The notes: a model not told the origin generated them from the letters alone. Shown: positions 19,273 through 28,574, counted from the stretch's first letter. The stretch is 59,353 bases of DNA from Polyangia bacterium (GCA_030427835.1 JAUICN010000015.1:1-59353), one strand, 5' to 3'. A program made the numbers and translations.

Positions 19273-20277
19273 ATGTTGAAATCGTCCAACGTTGCTGTGA
19301 TCATTCCAGCCTACAAAGCGGAAGCCCATATCGAAGGGGTTCTGCGCGGGATTCCATCCTGGGTACACCGAATCATCGTGGTGAACGATGCATCGCCGGA
19401 CGCCACGGGGGAGCGCGCACTGGAGTTCGCCTCCGGGAACCCCAAATGCACCGTGCTCACCCACGAAACCAACCAGGGCGTGGGCGGAGCCATGGTCACC
19501 GGTTTCAAAGCCGTGCTTGAGGATCCAAGCGTCAACGTGGTCATCAAAATGGATTCCGACGGGCAGATGAGCCCAGACAGGCTGAGTAAGTTCCTGGAAG
19601 TCCTACAGCAACAGGGGTGCGATTTCGTGAAAGCCAACCGCTTCATGCACCTGAAGGCCTTGCAGCAAATGCCCCTAATTCGACAAATCGGAAACACAGG
19701 GCTCGGCTTCCTCACAAAAATCGCCACGGGCTATTGGTCCATCTTCGATCCAACCAACGGGTTCTTCGGCATTCGCGCCACCACACTCAAGCGATTGGAT
19801 CTCGAGCAGCTCGCCTCACGCTACTACTTTGAAATCTCCCTGTTGGGGGAACTGGGAATGCAACGTGCCACCGTACGGGACCTGCCCACCCCAGCGGTCT
19901 ACAGCGACGAGGTTTCCAACCTCTCCGTCACACGCACCCTGTTTGATTTCCCACCACGCCTTTTTCGCACATGGCTGCGACGCATGGTCGTACGGGATCT
20001 ACTGTGGTCCTTTTCCGCCAAAACGCTCTTCCTCTTTTGCGGGGTCATCCTGGGCCTCGGTGGCACTATTTTCGGCGGCGTAAACTGGCTGCGCTACGGC
20101 CTCATGGATGTACCAGCCCCTACCGGCACCGTAGTCCTGGCAGCCCTGCTCGTCACCCTTGGTTTCCAGCTATGTTTGCAGTTCCTGGTTCTCGACATCC
20201 AGGATGAACCCAAACAACCTTTGTGGTCCAGACCCACCGACTCACTGTACCCACCCCCAAACGCCAACGTTTTATGA
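19273..20277 (+). CDS. GT2-family glycosyltransferase (dolichol-phosphate-mannose-synthase-like) with C-terminal membrane helices
   Basis: 334 aa. The GT-A domain (1-235) shows VAVIIPAYKAEAHI, VVNDASPDATGE, the gate motif NQGVGGAMVTGF and the metal-binding KMDSDGQMSP. Two membrane helices follow at about 250-310 (LFLFCGVILGLGGTIFGGV, VLAALLVTLGFQLCLQFLV). Such enzymes move a sugar from a nucleotide donor to polyprenyl phosphate at the inner face of the membrane. The stop overlaps the next start as ATGA, so it is coupled to the DUF2142 gene, which may use the lipid-linked sugar. Confidence 0.9.
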   Translation: MLKSSNVAVIIPAYKAEAHIEGVLRGIPSWVHRIIVVNDASPDATGERALEFASGNPKCTVLTHETNQGVGGAMVTGFKAVLEDPSVNVVIKMDSDGQMSPDRLSKFLEVLQQQGCDFVKANRFMHLKALQQMPLIRQIGNTGLGFLTKIATGYWSIFDPTNGFFGIRATTLKRLDLEQLASRYYFEISLLGELGMQRATVRDLPTPAVYSDEVSNLSVTRTLFDFPPRLFRTWLRRMVVRDLLWSFSAKTLFLFCGVILGLGGTIFGGVNWLRYGLMDVPAPTGTVVLAALLVTLGFQLCLQFLVLDIQDEPKQPLWSRPTDSLYPPPNANVL

Positions 20278-21749
20278 TCTCAAAACGCGCGTTCAACCCA
20301 GAGGAAACGGAAGACCTCACACAACCCAAGCATGCTCCTCTCCATGCCGCACATTGGGTTTGGCTCGTCACACTATTTTGGCTAGGCGTCGGCTACATCG
20401 TGGTCCTTCCACCCTTCCAATCCAACGACGAAGCCGGGCATTGGGAACGCACCATGTCCGTCTCCCAGGGGGACATCCTCTGCGACACCATCGTGACCTC
20501 CGCCGCCCCACTGGTAGAGGTTGCTGCCGGGTCCGTAAACAAGAAGCGGGTTCCTATCTACGACCGCGAACGCCTTCGAAAGGCCACACAGATTCGGGAA
20601 GATCCACAGGACGTGGTTCCCTTGCACACCACCGCCTGTCACTACTCCCCGTTGAGCTACATCGTTCCAGCGATTGCCACACGGGCGTCCCTGGCGGTGA
20701 ACTCCCGACTGCTACCGTCCTTGTATTGGGCACGCCTGGCCAGCTGGGTGACCATGGTTCTGGTGCTCATCCTAGCCCTCCACATGTTTCCCTGGGCACG
20801 CCTGTCGCTGTTGGCATTCTTCTCAATCCCAGAAGTCGTGCAACAAACCGCCGCGCTCAACAACGAGTTGCTGATCTTCACGCTGTGCCTTGCGCTTGTG
20901 AAAACCACCTTTGGCCCGGCGTCTGCAAGGCGAGTCCTGGCCATTCTTCTGTGGGTGGCACTACTGACCCTAACTAAAATTGTCTTTATTTTTTTTGCGG
21001 TGCTTGCAATACCGCACCTAATCACCCTCTACCGAAACCAATACCCACGGTTTCGGTTTGTTCTGCTTAGCCTGGCGACCCTTGCAATCCCCATCCTGCC
21101 CTGGAAGGGCTGGTACACCATTGTCGACGTGCACGATTACCTGTGGATTCCCCCCTGGGGCGTAGACCCAGACGCGCAAATCGAGTTTCTAAAGAGTCGT
21201 CCTTCACACGTACTGACACTCGCCAAAAACCAACTGCTGAATACCTTCAAGGATCATCATCTAATGGGCACCTGGAGGTCGATGTTCGGCGTCCTGGGTA
21301 CCACGGCTGTGGTACTCCCCGGTTGGACCTACGCTGCCATACTCACAAGCTTGGGCCTTGGAGCCGTTGGAGACCTTGCCGGAAAAACTGGTAAACCACG
21401 GTTCTGGCCCTACCAAAGCAACAAGGAGCTCGTTTTGGTTCTCGCGCTGATCGGGCTCGCCATCTTCGCTAGCCTGTCCGCCATCGCGTTCTCCATGTAC
21501 CTATTCTTCTCAGGCGTGGGCTCCGACGACATCCTGGGCGTTCAAGGCCGCTACTATCTCCCTCTGCTACTCCTGGCCATGATCATCGGCCTGGCCACAA
21601 TGCTTCGCCTTCGAGGGCAACACGGATCCGACGCCTCCCCCAACCGCCTCCCATTCAAACGACTGGCATGGACTCTCGCACCCATGGTCTGCAGCGTGGC
21701 CGCCCTGTGCTCCGCCGTCGCTGAAGTCGGCCGCCACTTTTGGTGGTAA
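20274..21749 (+). CDS. DUF2142-type polytopic membrane protein
   Basis: 491 aa from the ATG at 20274, which overlaps the previous stop by four bases. About ten membrane helices are visible. After the first helix comes PPFQSNDEAGHW, the DUF2142 hallmark (PPF-x-x-xDE-x-xH), placed like the catalytic acidic loop of GT-C glycosyltransferases. A soluble loop of about 80 aa precedes helix 2. By analogy it may transfer sugar from polyprenyl phosphate outside the membrane. The pairing with a GT2 enzyme supports this; the acceptor is unknown. Confidence 0.82.
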   Translation: MISKRAFNPEETEDLTQPKHAPLHAAHWVWLVTLFWLGVGYIVVLPPFQSNDEAGHWERTMSVSQGDILCDTIVTSAAPLVEVAAGSVNKKRVPIYDRERLRKATQIREDPQDVVPLHTTACHYSPLSYIVPAIATRASLAVNSRLLPSLYWARLASWVTMVLVLILALHMFPWARLSLLAFFSIPEVVQQTAALNNELLIFTLCLALVKTTFGPASARRVLAILLWVALLTLTKIVFIFFAVLAIPHLITLYRNQYPRFRFVLLSLATLAIPILPWKGWYTIVDVHDYLWIPPWGVDPDAQIEFLKSRPSHVLTLAKNQLLNTFKDHHLMGTWRSMFGVLGTTAVVLPGWTYAAILTSLGLGAVGDLAGKTGKPRFWPYQSNKELVLVLALIGLAIFASLSAIAFSMYLFFSGVGSDDILGVQGRYYLPLLLLAMIIGLATMLRLRGQHGSDASPNRLPFKRLAWTLAPMVCSVAALCSAVAEVGRHFWW

Positions 21750-21821
21750 CGCACCACTACAGCGCCCCGCGTGCTCCAGGCACCGTCCAACACCAGCGAA
21801 TCCATTGCGGCAGAAAAACAG

Positions 21822-21840
21822 ATTCTACCGCACAGATAAT
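21822..21840 (+). promoter_or_regulatory. Conserved 19-bp element upstream of lipoprotein B (copy 1)
   Basis: ATTCTACCGCACAGATAAT lies 90 bases before the ATG at 21931. A copy differing at one base is at 50609-50627 on the minus strand, also upstream of a lipoprotein gene and in the same orientation relative to it. A related stretch, TTGCCGCGCAGAAAATAG, follows at 21861-21878, and GATTC/GAATC arms flank the element. It could be a regulator site or a scar of a mobile element. Confidence 0.55.
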
Positions 21841-21930
21841 TTTGCGCGGAATCGGATTTTTTGCCGCGCAGAAAATAGGCAGAATATCCAACGGCACCGT
21901 TGGTACGATCCTTGTAAGAGCACCTCACCT

Positions 21931-23238
21931 ATGCGGTTTCTCCTCCTCTTCCCCACCCTGTTACTAGCGGCCACCTACTCGGCCTGCGCAATTCACACAC
22001 CAGACAATCACACGTCAGAAAACGGCCGTCAGCAAACCAAGGCAACAGAGCAAACGGCATCTGAGATCGTCGAACCCACAAAAGCAGAACAGGACGCCGT
22101 TCAACTACTGGTGCAGTGGCTCACCCACAGGGGTCTGGGGGCGTTGCGCGGCAGAGACATTCCTATTCCCGAACGCGACACGTCCAACCCTTCATGCATC
22201 TCCACCGTTCAGGGCCTGCTCAAACACGGCCCCACCTGGATCAAGACACCAGGGAACCTACTTCTAGGTCACAACAGCAACCGAACCATGCAGGTCCACA
22301 ACGGTCAGTTTGTGGTTGGAAAAACCTTCGTGAAAACCGCATTGGCCGCTCCCTACAATACCCTTGCAGAACTCATCGGCTGGTTCGCCCATTACAACGA
22401 TGCACATGGGCCCAAGGGCGGGTGTTTTGGGGAGGATTTCTGGGAGACCCCCCACAACCTACGCGCCCTCAAGGCATCCACCGCATTCCTGAAAGCCACA
22501 AGGCGTTTTGGAGAACTGGAACCCCTAGGCACCCACAACCTATTGCTCCACGAACAGCAACAAAGGCAAATCAAGACACTTCAAGGGATCTGGCACGTCA
22601 GCGCAATGGAAATCACAAACAACCTCTACCAAAACCGGGATTTACTTGAAACCCTAGAACAACAACTGTTCGCACCCTTCTACCTAAGAGATGTCATTGG
22701 TGCACTCGCGGTCCCAGGAAAAACCAACGCAACAAGCACCGAATACGTGAAGTGGATCACCCAACGCGCCAACCAGGTAAATGCTGAAACGCTTCAATGG
22801 CAGCAGTGGTCCAACGAACAAAAGGCTCTCAGTTACAAGGAACATCAACAGGCCTTCCTATTCCTACAAAACACCCTTGTGCTAAACGCACTCCGTGACG
22901 AGCTGGACAATGTCAAACTTCGAGTGAACTCTGTCACCCCATCCAACCAGCAACCCCATGAATCAACATGGGCAGCGCTCGCCGCAGAGCTTGCGAAACT
23001 CTGGTACACACAGGGCAACCTGGAAAAAGCGAACCGGCTCCAACTCATCAACTACCTCGTGGTCGCCGCCACAGCCAACGACCCCCTCATCGCCCGCGGC
23101 AACCCCAAACTCTCACTCCCACACTTCCACCAATGGCTCGGAAAACACCACAACCATTCCCCCACAGGCCAACAAAAAATCTCAAGCACCCTGCTCAACC
23201 TGAACACCCTCAAATCCCCTCCATCCAGCACCAACTAG
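21931..23238 (+). CDS. Lipoprotein B of a duplicated 435-aa family, function unknown
   Basis: 435 aa from the ATG at 21931, the same length as lipoprotein A. Signal MRFLLLFPTLLLAATYSAC with lipobox YSAC. The order of shared motifs is as in A: LVQWLTHRGLGAL, CISTVQGLLKHGP, a FAHYND region, NLRALKASTAFLK, GELEPLGTHNLLLH and the helical C-terminal half. Identity to A is only partial by eye, so the duplication is old. The start of a third copy begins within about 15 bases after its stop. Confidence 0.8.
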   Translation: MRFLLLFPTLLLAATYSACAIHTPDNHTSENGRQQTKATEQTASEIVEPTKAEQDAVQLLVQWLTHRGLGALRGRDIPIPERDTSNPSCISTVQGLLKHGPTWIKTPGNLLLGHNSNRTMQVHNGQFVVGKTFVKTALAAPYNTLAELIGWFAHYNDAHGPKGGCFGEDFWETPHNLRALKASTAFLKATRRFGELEPLGTHNLLLHEQQQRQIKTLQGIWHVSAMEITNNLYQNRDLLETLEQQLFAPFYLRDVIGALAVPGKTNATSTEYVKWITQRANQVNAETLQWQQWSNEQKALSYKEHQQAFLFLQNTLVLNALRDELDNVKLRVNSVTPSNQQPHESTWAALAAELAKLWYTQGNLEKANRLQLINYLVVAATANDPLIARGNPKLSLPHFHQWLGKHHNHSPTGQQKISSTLLNLNTLKSPPSSTN

Positions 23239-23249
23239 GTAGGTCCGGT

Positions 23250-24044
23250 GTGGGTTCCACAGTGCGGGCATCCCTCAAAACGTCCCCAATGGGCCAAATC
23301 GCGGAATGAAAACGACAACCTAGCCGTAAAACCACCCGTACATCATGGTGTTCCCACTTCTCACCAAGCACTCCTTCCCAATCCTGGTCGCTCTGATCTG
23401 AAGAGTTCACCCACTTTGACGACAAGGTAAACTTCGCCACCAACTCCGCGTCCCACGCGAGTTGCTCCAACTACGTCGCCAGCCAAGTGAAGGAACTGCG
23501 GGGTATGAAATCCAGAACCAAGTTCCTGGATCACACTTGGTTTGCCCTAGGCAACGAACCCCACGGTGGATCCAGCTCCCCATTCCAGAAGCTGATTCGC
23601 TGGACAGTCGACACCACAAAGACGCTCTGGGAAGTCCAGGACCGCTCCGCACAGTCCCTAGAGCTGGAACACTTTCAAACTCAACAAACCCTGGAAAACG
23701 TCTACAGCGTTCCCATCTGCCTACAGGCTCTCTCGGACGTCATGGACAACACCTTGTCGAATCTCGATACCGAAACACGGGACCTCGTATTCCAGCGAAC
23801 GAAATTGGACGTGACCGCCGCCATTGCTGAAACCTCAACCTGGGTAGCCCAGTTCAAAAACGATGCCAGCAAGACGGCGTTCATGGATCCAATCCAAGCC
23901 CAACGCGCCATCACATGGTCTGCCCGGGTGACTATTCTGTTCGCCCTAACAGCAAGGTACCGCGCAATCTTCAGTGCATTGCCAGCCACCGAAAGGGAGC
24001 AGGCCTACCAAAACCAAATCCTGGAGACCCTCAACCGAAACTAG
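23250..24044 (+). pseudogene. Decayed third copy of the 435-aa lipoprotein family
   Basis: Homology to lipoproteins A and B starts near 23256 (STVRASLK against STVQGLLK of B) without any signal peptide or start codon. It stops in that frame at 23307, resumes in another frame at about 23339-23398 (SFPILVALI) and, after one extra base at 23399, continues as EEFTHFDD to the TAG at 24042-24044, matching QEFAHTDD of A. A GTG at 23487 could start a 185-aa fragment (KELRGMKSRTKFLDH onward), but it would lack export signal and half the protein. Multiple indels and a lost N-terminus indicate a pseudogene. Confidence 0.75.
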
Positions 24045-24207
24045 AACCCATCTCATAAATACAAGCGAGTGTATTTGAAGCTCAGGGGAATGGGGATGCA
24101 AGGCGGTAAGGTGCAGGAATACCGCGAGTATTTCAAATCCTTGCCAACAAAGCAGCCGCGTTTGCATGGGCTTCAAGGCGCCGCGGGATTTATGAGATGG
24201 GTTCTAG
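24041..24207. mobile_element. MITE-like element (159 bp) with CTAG target duplication
   Basis: AACCCATCTCATAAAT at 24045-24060 is perfectly inverted at 24188-24203, and both ends are flanked by CTAG (24041-24044, 24204-24207). The interior (about 127 bp) has no coding capacity and contains related GCGAGTGTATTTGAA / GCGAGTATTTCAAA segments. A 4-bp YTAR-type duplication is typical of IS5-group transposases, so this may be a non-autonomous derivative of such an element; no transposase for it is in the window. The left CTAG holds the TAG stop of the decayed lipoprotein copy. Confidence 0.75.
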
Positions 24208-24244
24208 GGTCATCACGGCCAACAGGAGCTCCCAACCTGAACCC

Positions 24245-24823
24245 CTACATCCAGGACCAGCCGACCACGATCCGAGGGCGTACCCGTACATCGGACGCAC
24301 CAGTTCCGAATAGGCCGTGCTGAAGCACATCCACGTAACCGCCGAATACCAGGCCCCGCCAGGGGTAGCGGTAGCCCACCTCCGCACCTGCCCAAACATC
24401 CTTGGTTGCGTCGGAGGTGGTGGCGGTTCCCAACAACGGGCCCACAGCAAGGCCATTCACACCCTGGCCAAACGGCAACCAGTGGTACCCCAGTTCCAGT
24501 TCCAGCTCCGGGTCATCCCCTTGGTTCCGGGTAAGACCCAGCCACACCCCGTGGGCAGCGTGGGGTGCCCAGGAGAACCGCGCACCGTAGTTTTTAAAGG
24601 CCAGGGCCAGAAAATCCGTTTCCAGGGTCCACTTGTAGTACGGCACCTCCGCATCGGTCTCCACTGCGAGGGACGGTGCAGCAGCATCGTTGCCGTAGTC
24701 CGTCGCCCATGTGTCTTGAGCCAACGCATGACCCCCTAGACAGCACAAACCCGCGCAAACTGCGCTGCAAATCATCCAACCAATCGGCATCCACACCCCG
24801 CTATTCTGTTTTTTCTGAAGCAT
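24245..24823 (-). CDS. Small outer-membrane beta-barrel-like protein
   Basis: 192 aa from the ATG at 24823, preceded by AAGGGAG at 5 bases; a longer reading to 25075 overlaps the divergent gene and lacks support. A signal peptide ends at GHALAQD. The mature part shows alternating beta-strand patterns with Gly/aromatic turns (KNYGARFSW, LELELGYHWLPFG, VGYRYPWRGLVFGGYVDV) and ends in a hydrophobic/aromatic strand (RIVVGWSWM), as outer-membrane barrels do. Size suggests about eight strands. Function unknown. Confidence 0.7.
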   Translation of the reverse strand: MLQKKQNSGVWMPIGWMICSAVCAGLCCLGGHALAQDTWATDYGNDAAAPSLAVETDAEVPYYKWTLETDFLALAFKNYGARFSWAPHAAHGVWLGLTRNQGDDPELELELGYHWLPFGQGVNGLAVGPLLGTATTSDATKDVWAGAEVGYRYPWRGLVFGGYVDVLQHGLFGTGASDVRVRPRIVVGWSWM

Positions 24824-24974
24824 TTCGTCTCCCTTGCCGTCAAAAACTGTCATGTCCAGCCCGACTACCCCCTTATCGGAGGATTTGGCCTCCAGTTGTG
24901 TACTTTTTTCTCCCAGAAAAACAGGAGCCCGCACAGCTTGCCCCAAACCAAGTCCCGTGGTTGCATGCAAACCC

Positions 24975-26852
24975 ATGCGCAGCCGCCTTTCCACCCTATT
25001 GCTTCCTGGCCTACTGGCCCTCACCACAACCACACTCCTGTGCGGTTGTGTACCCTCCCCCCGCCGAGCACCCAACCCCTACGGCACCCGGAACTCCGCT
25101 GGCAATCAAAGCTCCGGCAAACAGGCGAACAGCAGCCGGGCAAACGGCAACCCAACAGCCCAGAATCCAAACGCCCACTCCAATCTTCCCCCGGGAGAAC
25201 TCCTACAGAAGGCTCACCAACACATGCTAAATAGGGGGTACCAACCGCTCGGCCCCGCAATACGCAACGCGGAGTTTCGCACGGGAAGTGTCATCCCCTA
25301 CCGCCTTGAAGCCCAAACCGGGCAGTGCATTGCCGTACTTGTGGTGGCCTCTGCCGGCACCACCCCCAACCTGGTGCTCACCAACGCCAGTGGAAACACC
25401 GTAGCCTACAACATGAACCAGGACGGCCACCCCTGGGTACATCATTGCCCCCCCATCTCAGGCCCGTTGACCGCCCGTGTACAAACACTGGGCACCCCCG
25501 ATCCAAACTATCAAAAAGAGTACTACTACGCCGCCTACGCCGGCCCCATCGGCCGAACCCCTACCCTCACCGCGTTTTTTGCGGGCACATCAAGGGCCCA
25601 GGATCCTGAAACCTCCCCAACGCAAACAGGTACCACCACCCCGGGCACCGTCCTGCCCACCGAGATCCAAGCACGGCTTAGCAGACTAGACAGCACACTC
25701 GACAACCAGGGCTTCGCACGCAGCGCGGCCCCCCATGGCGAATCCATGGGCCCCGCCCACGCCCGGGATTTCACTCTCAACCTACGGGCAGACCATTGCT
25801 ACCAGTTCCACGTATTGGGCAGCACCCACGTCACCGACACGGACATGATACTCACCGACATGGCCGGCCAAACCCTGCGCCAGGATCCGGGTGGCTTGCA
25901 AGACGCCCATATCGAATACTGCGCCCCCCAGGCCCAATCCCTACGCCTGCGGGTTCGCCTGAACTCCCTTTCGGGCAACGCAAAAACGGGCCAACTCTAC
26001 ACCGCTGCCTATGCACAGAAACAGGCCGGCGAGGCCCTCAGCAAAACGGTTCTATCCGAACAATCCGAAGACGCAGAACAGCTCCTGGCCCAGTTTCGAC
26101 TGTTGGATTCAGACATGCAGACCCGGGGTTACCTCCCCTTCGGCCCCTCCCAGAACGGCACACTCAACGAAAACCAAACCCAGCGTTTCGCACTGAACAT
26201 CGAAGCCAACAAATGCTACGCAGTGGTGGCCGTGGGCGATGCCGGAGTACGGGATCTGGATCTGGTACTCGAAGACGCCAACAACGCCGTCGTGGATCGG
26301 GACGTGGAAACCGATGCCCGCCCCACAGTTCGCGCCTGTACCGAAACCACCGGAAAACTCAACGTGGAAGTCCGAATGGTTCGCGGTTCTGGCAACTACA
26401 CCTACGCTGCCTACGCCTGGCCCCGTGGAACCCAGGGCCCCTTTGGTCTCCACGGTGTTACCTTCGTACGCCTGTCTGAAATGACCACCCTGCTCGCCCT
26501 AGACAACTACGAACCCGATCTGGACCACGCCCCAGGCAAGGGCACCCTCTCCACATCCAACGCCCACAACACCCACGCCGTGGATCTCACGGCAGGCACC
26601 TGTTACGCGGTGGTCGCCGTGGGAGACGCAGGAATCCACGACCTCAACCTTACGCTTATCTCCAACGCAGGCGGCACCAAGCAAGTCGTTGCCCGCGACG
26701 ACACCCGCACGGCCTTTCCCCACGTGCGCTACTGCCCCACCCGCAGTTCCCAGGCCACCGTTGAAATCGGAAACCGCCAGGGTGAGGGAACCTATTTCTA
26801 CCAACTCTTCATCCAATCCAACGGGACCACCCAGGACTGGATGACCCCCTAG
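24975..26852 (+). CDS. Lipoprotein with four PPC-like beta-sandwich repeats
   Basis: 625 aa from the ATG at 24975, giving signal MRSRLSTLLLPGLL and lipobox LCGC. After a Gly/Ser/Asn-rich linker there are four repeats of about 140 aa. Each has a Cys-Tyr-x-h motif in the first strand (GQCIAVLVVAS, DHCYQFHVLGS, NKCYAVVAVGD, GTCYAVVAVGD), a middle D-x-DL strand (VRDLDLVLED, IHDLNLTLIS) and a second Cys near the end (YCAP, ACTE, YCPT). This fits PPC-like domains, each probably with one disulfide. Binding partner unknown. Divergent from the barrel gene and 45 bases before the DUF2330 gene. Confidence 0.75.
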   Translation: MRSRLSTLLLPGLLALTTTTLLCGCVPSPRRAPNPYGTRNSAGNQSSGKQANSSRANGNPTAQNPNAHSNLPPGELLQKAHQHMLNRGYQPLGPAIRNAEFRTGSVIPYRLEAQTGQCIAVLVVASAGTTPNLVLTNASGNTVAYNMNQDGHPWVHHCPPISGPLTARVQTLGTPDPNYQKEYYYAAYAGPIGRTPTLTAFFAGTSRAQDPETSPTQTGTTTPGTVLPTEIQARLSRLDSTLDNQGFARSAAPHGESMGPAHARDFTLNLRADHCYQFHVLGSTHVTDTDMILTDMAGQTLRQDPGGLQDAHIEYCAPQAQSLRLRVRLNSLSGNAKTGQLYTAAYAQKQAGEALSKTVLSEQSEDAEQLLAQFRLLDSDMQTRGYLPFGPSQNGTLNENQTQRFALNIEANKCYAVVAVGDAGVRDLDLVLEDANNAVVDRDVETDARPTVRACTETTGKLNVEVRMVRGSGNYTYAAYAWPRGTQGPFGLHGVTFVRLSEMTTLLALDNYEPDLDHAPGKGTLSTSNAHNTHAVDLTAGTCYAVVAVGDAGIHDLNLTLISNAGGTKQVVARDDTRTAFPHVRYCPTRSSQATVEIGNRQGEGTYFYQLFIQSNGTTQDWMTP

Positions 26853-26897
26853 CTTGCAGAATCGAATCCAAACATCGAGAAAAGGAAAAGAGCACCC

Positions 26898-28574
26898 ATG
26901 AAAACGCTTCACAGCACCCTCACTCTCACCGGCACCCTGTCAGCGCTCATGCTGGGCACCGTTTCCATGCCGACATCCACCGCCCAGGCATTTTGTGGCT
27001 TCTACGTGAGCGGCGCAGAAGCTTCCCTCTACAACGACGCCACACTTGTGGTGCTCATGCGCGAGGGCCGTCGCACCGTGCTCTCCATGCAAAACAACTA
27101 CGAAGGGCCGCCCGATGACTTTGCATTGGTGATTCCAGTTCCTGAAGTGCTCCAGGAAGAAAACGTCAAAACCCTCCCCAAGGACATCTTTCGCCGGGTC
27201 GACAACCTCGCCGCACCACGGCTCGTAGAATACTGGGAACAGGATCCCTGTTCCCCACGCATTTACGAAGAATCGGTCATGATGCCTTTCATGACTGGAG
27301 CTCCCTCCCGGGCCGTGCAACGAAAAGGCGGCGACGACCTGGGCGTCACGGTGGAAGCCGAGTTCGAGGTGGCTGAGTACAACATCGTGGTGCTCAGTGC
27401 CCGTGACTCCGGCGGGCTCGACACCTGGTTGCGTCAGGAAAACTACAACATTCCCGAGGGCGCCGAACCCGTGCTTGCCCCCTACGTGGCCCAGGGCACC
27501 AAGTTCTTTGTGGCCAAGGTCGACAGCGAGCGCGTGACCTTCCGCAACGGTCGCGCAGTGCTTTCCCCCATACGCGTGCACTACGACTCCGACGACTTCT
27601 CCCTGCCCGTCCGCCTGGGCTTACTCAACAGCAAGGGCTCCCAAGATCTTTTGGTGCACGTACTGGCCCGTGGCCAGCGTTACCAAACCGCCAACTACGA
27701 CAACACCACCGTGCCCACCAACCTACGCGTGGACAACAGCGTGCGAACAGACTTTGGCGGCTACTACGAAGCGCTCTTCCAGGGCGTGGTCAAAAGCAAG
27801 CCCAACACCGTGGTAACCGAATATGCCTGGTCGGCAGAATCCTGCGACCCCTGCCCCACAAGCCCCCTCAACCAGGGTGAACTCATGACGCTCGGTGCCG
27901 ACGTGCTTCCTGGGTCCACATCCAACTCCGACAACCCAATCGGACGCCGGGGATTCCCAGGGGGCGGCTGGGTGCTCACCCGTATGCACTACCGCTACGA
28001 TGCCCAAAGCTTGGACGAGGACCTCATTTTCGAACCCGCACCGCCCATCATCGGCGGCCGCGGCACACCCAACCGGGAAGGAAAGATGGCCGAGCAAACC
28101 GCTGAGCCTTCTGGCATGAACAACTTCCAGGGTCGCTACATCATCACCCACCCCTGGGAAGGCGAAGTTACCTGCGAAAACCCCATCCGTGGTGAATGGG
28201 GCGGCCCACCCGGCTCCAACCAGCCCTTCTCAACGCCCATGGGCGCGGGCTCCGCACTCAACGAACCGGTCCAGAACGCCCGTTCCTTGGTCAAGGGAAA
28301 GACACTGCAACAGCTGACCGTAGACAACCTCAAGGCCTTCGGCATCGCACCAGACGAACCCAAACCCACCGAAACTAAGGGCGGGGTGGACAACAACCAT
28401 TCCACAGAATCCAAAGTCCCACCTGCCACCGCCAAGGGGCGCGGAGGCTGCGCCAGCTGCTCCGTGGGTAACTCGGGAAGTCAGGATTTCACCCTCCTTT
28501 GGTCCCTAGGGCTGTCTCTCCTATGGATACGAACGCGACGGATTCGAATCCGAGCAAAACGTCGACAGGGCTAA
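26898..28574 (+). CDS. DUF2330 protein with MYXO-CTERM-like sorting tail
   Basis: 558 aa with signal peptide (ending STAQAFCGFYV). The FCGFYVSGAEASLYNDATLVVLMREG and PPDDFALVIPVPEVL segments are typical DUF2330. The C-terminus has a Cys-rich motif (GGCASCSVG), a hydrophobic helix (LLWSLGLSLLWI) and an Arg-rich end (RTRRIRIRAKRR), the MYXO-CTERM arrangement that in Myxococcota directs processing by myxosortase-type enzymes and surface attachment. No myxosortase is in this window. Good ribosome site AAAGGAAAAG upstream. Confidence 0.85.
   Translation: MKTLHSTLTLTGTLSALMLGTVSMPTSTAQAFCGFYVSGAEASLYNDATLVVLMREGRRTVLSMQNNYEGPPDDFALVIPVPEVLQEENVKTLPKDIFRRVDNLAAPRLVEYWEQDPCSPRIYEESVMMPFMTGAPSRAVQRKGGDDLGVTVEAEFEVAEYNIVVLSARDSGGLDTWLRQENYNIPEGAEPVLAPYVAQGTKFFVAKVDSERVTFRNGRAVLSPIRVHYDSDDFSLPVRLGLLNSKGSQDLLVHVLARGQRYQTANYDNTTVPTNLRVDNSVRTDFGGYYEALFQGVVKSKPNTVVTEYAWSAESCDPCPTSPLNQGELMTLGADVLPGSTSNSDNPIGRRGFPGGGWVLTRMHYRYDAQSLDEDLIFEPAPPIIGGRGTPNREGKMAEQTAEPSGMNNFQGRYIITHPWEGEVTCENPIRGEWGGPPGSNQPFSTPMGAGSALNEPVQNARSLVKGKTLQQLTVDNLKAFGIAPDEPKPTETKGGVDNNHSTESKVPPATAKGRGGCASCSVGNSGSQDFTLLWSLGLSLLWIRTRRIRIRAKRRQG

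Noticed and set aside
23487-24044. 185-aa open frame as a functional small gene
   Set aside because: It is the C-terminal part of the lipoprotein family lacking signal peptide; upstream homology continues in shifted frames.
28541-28551. GATTCGAATCC resembling a tRNA T-loop
   Set aside because: It is inside the DUF2330 coding end and no acceptor or anticodon stems surround it.
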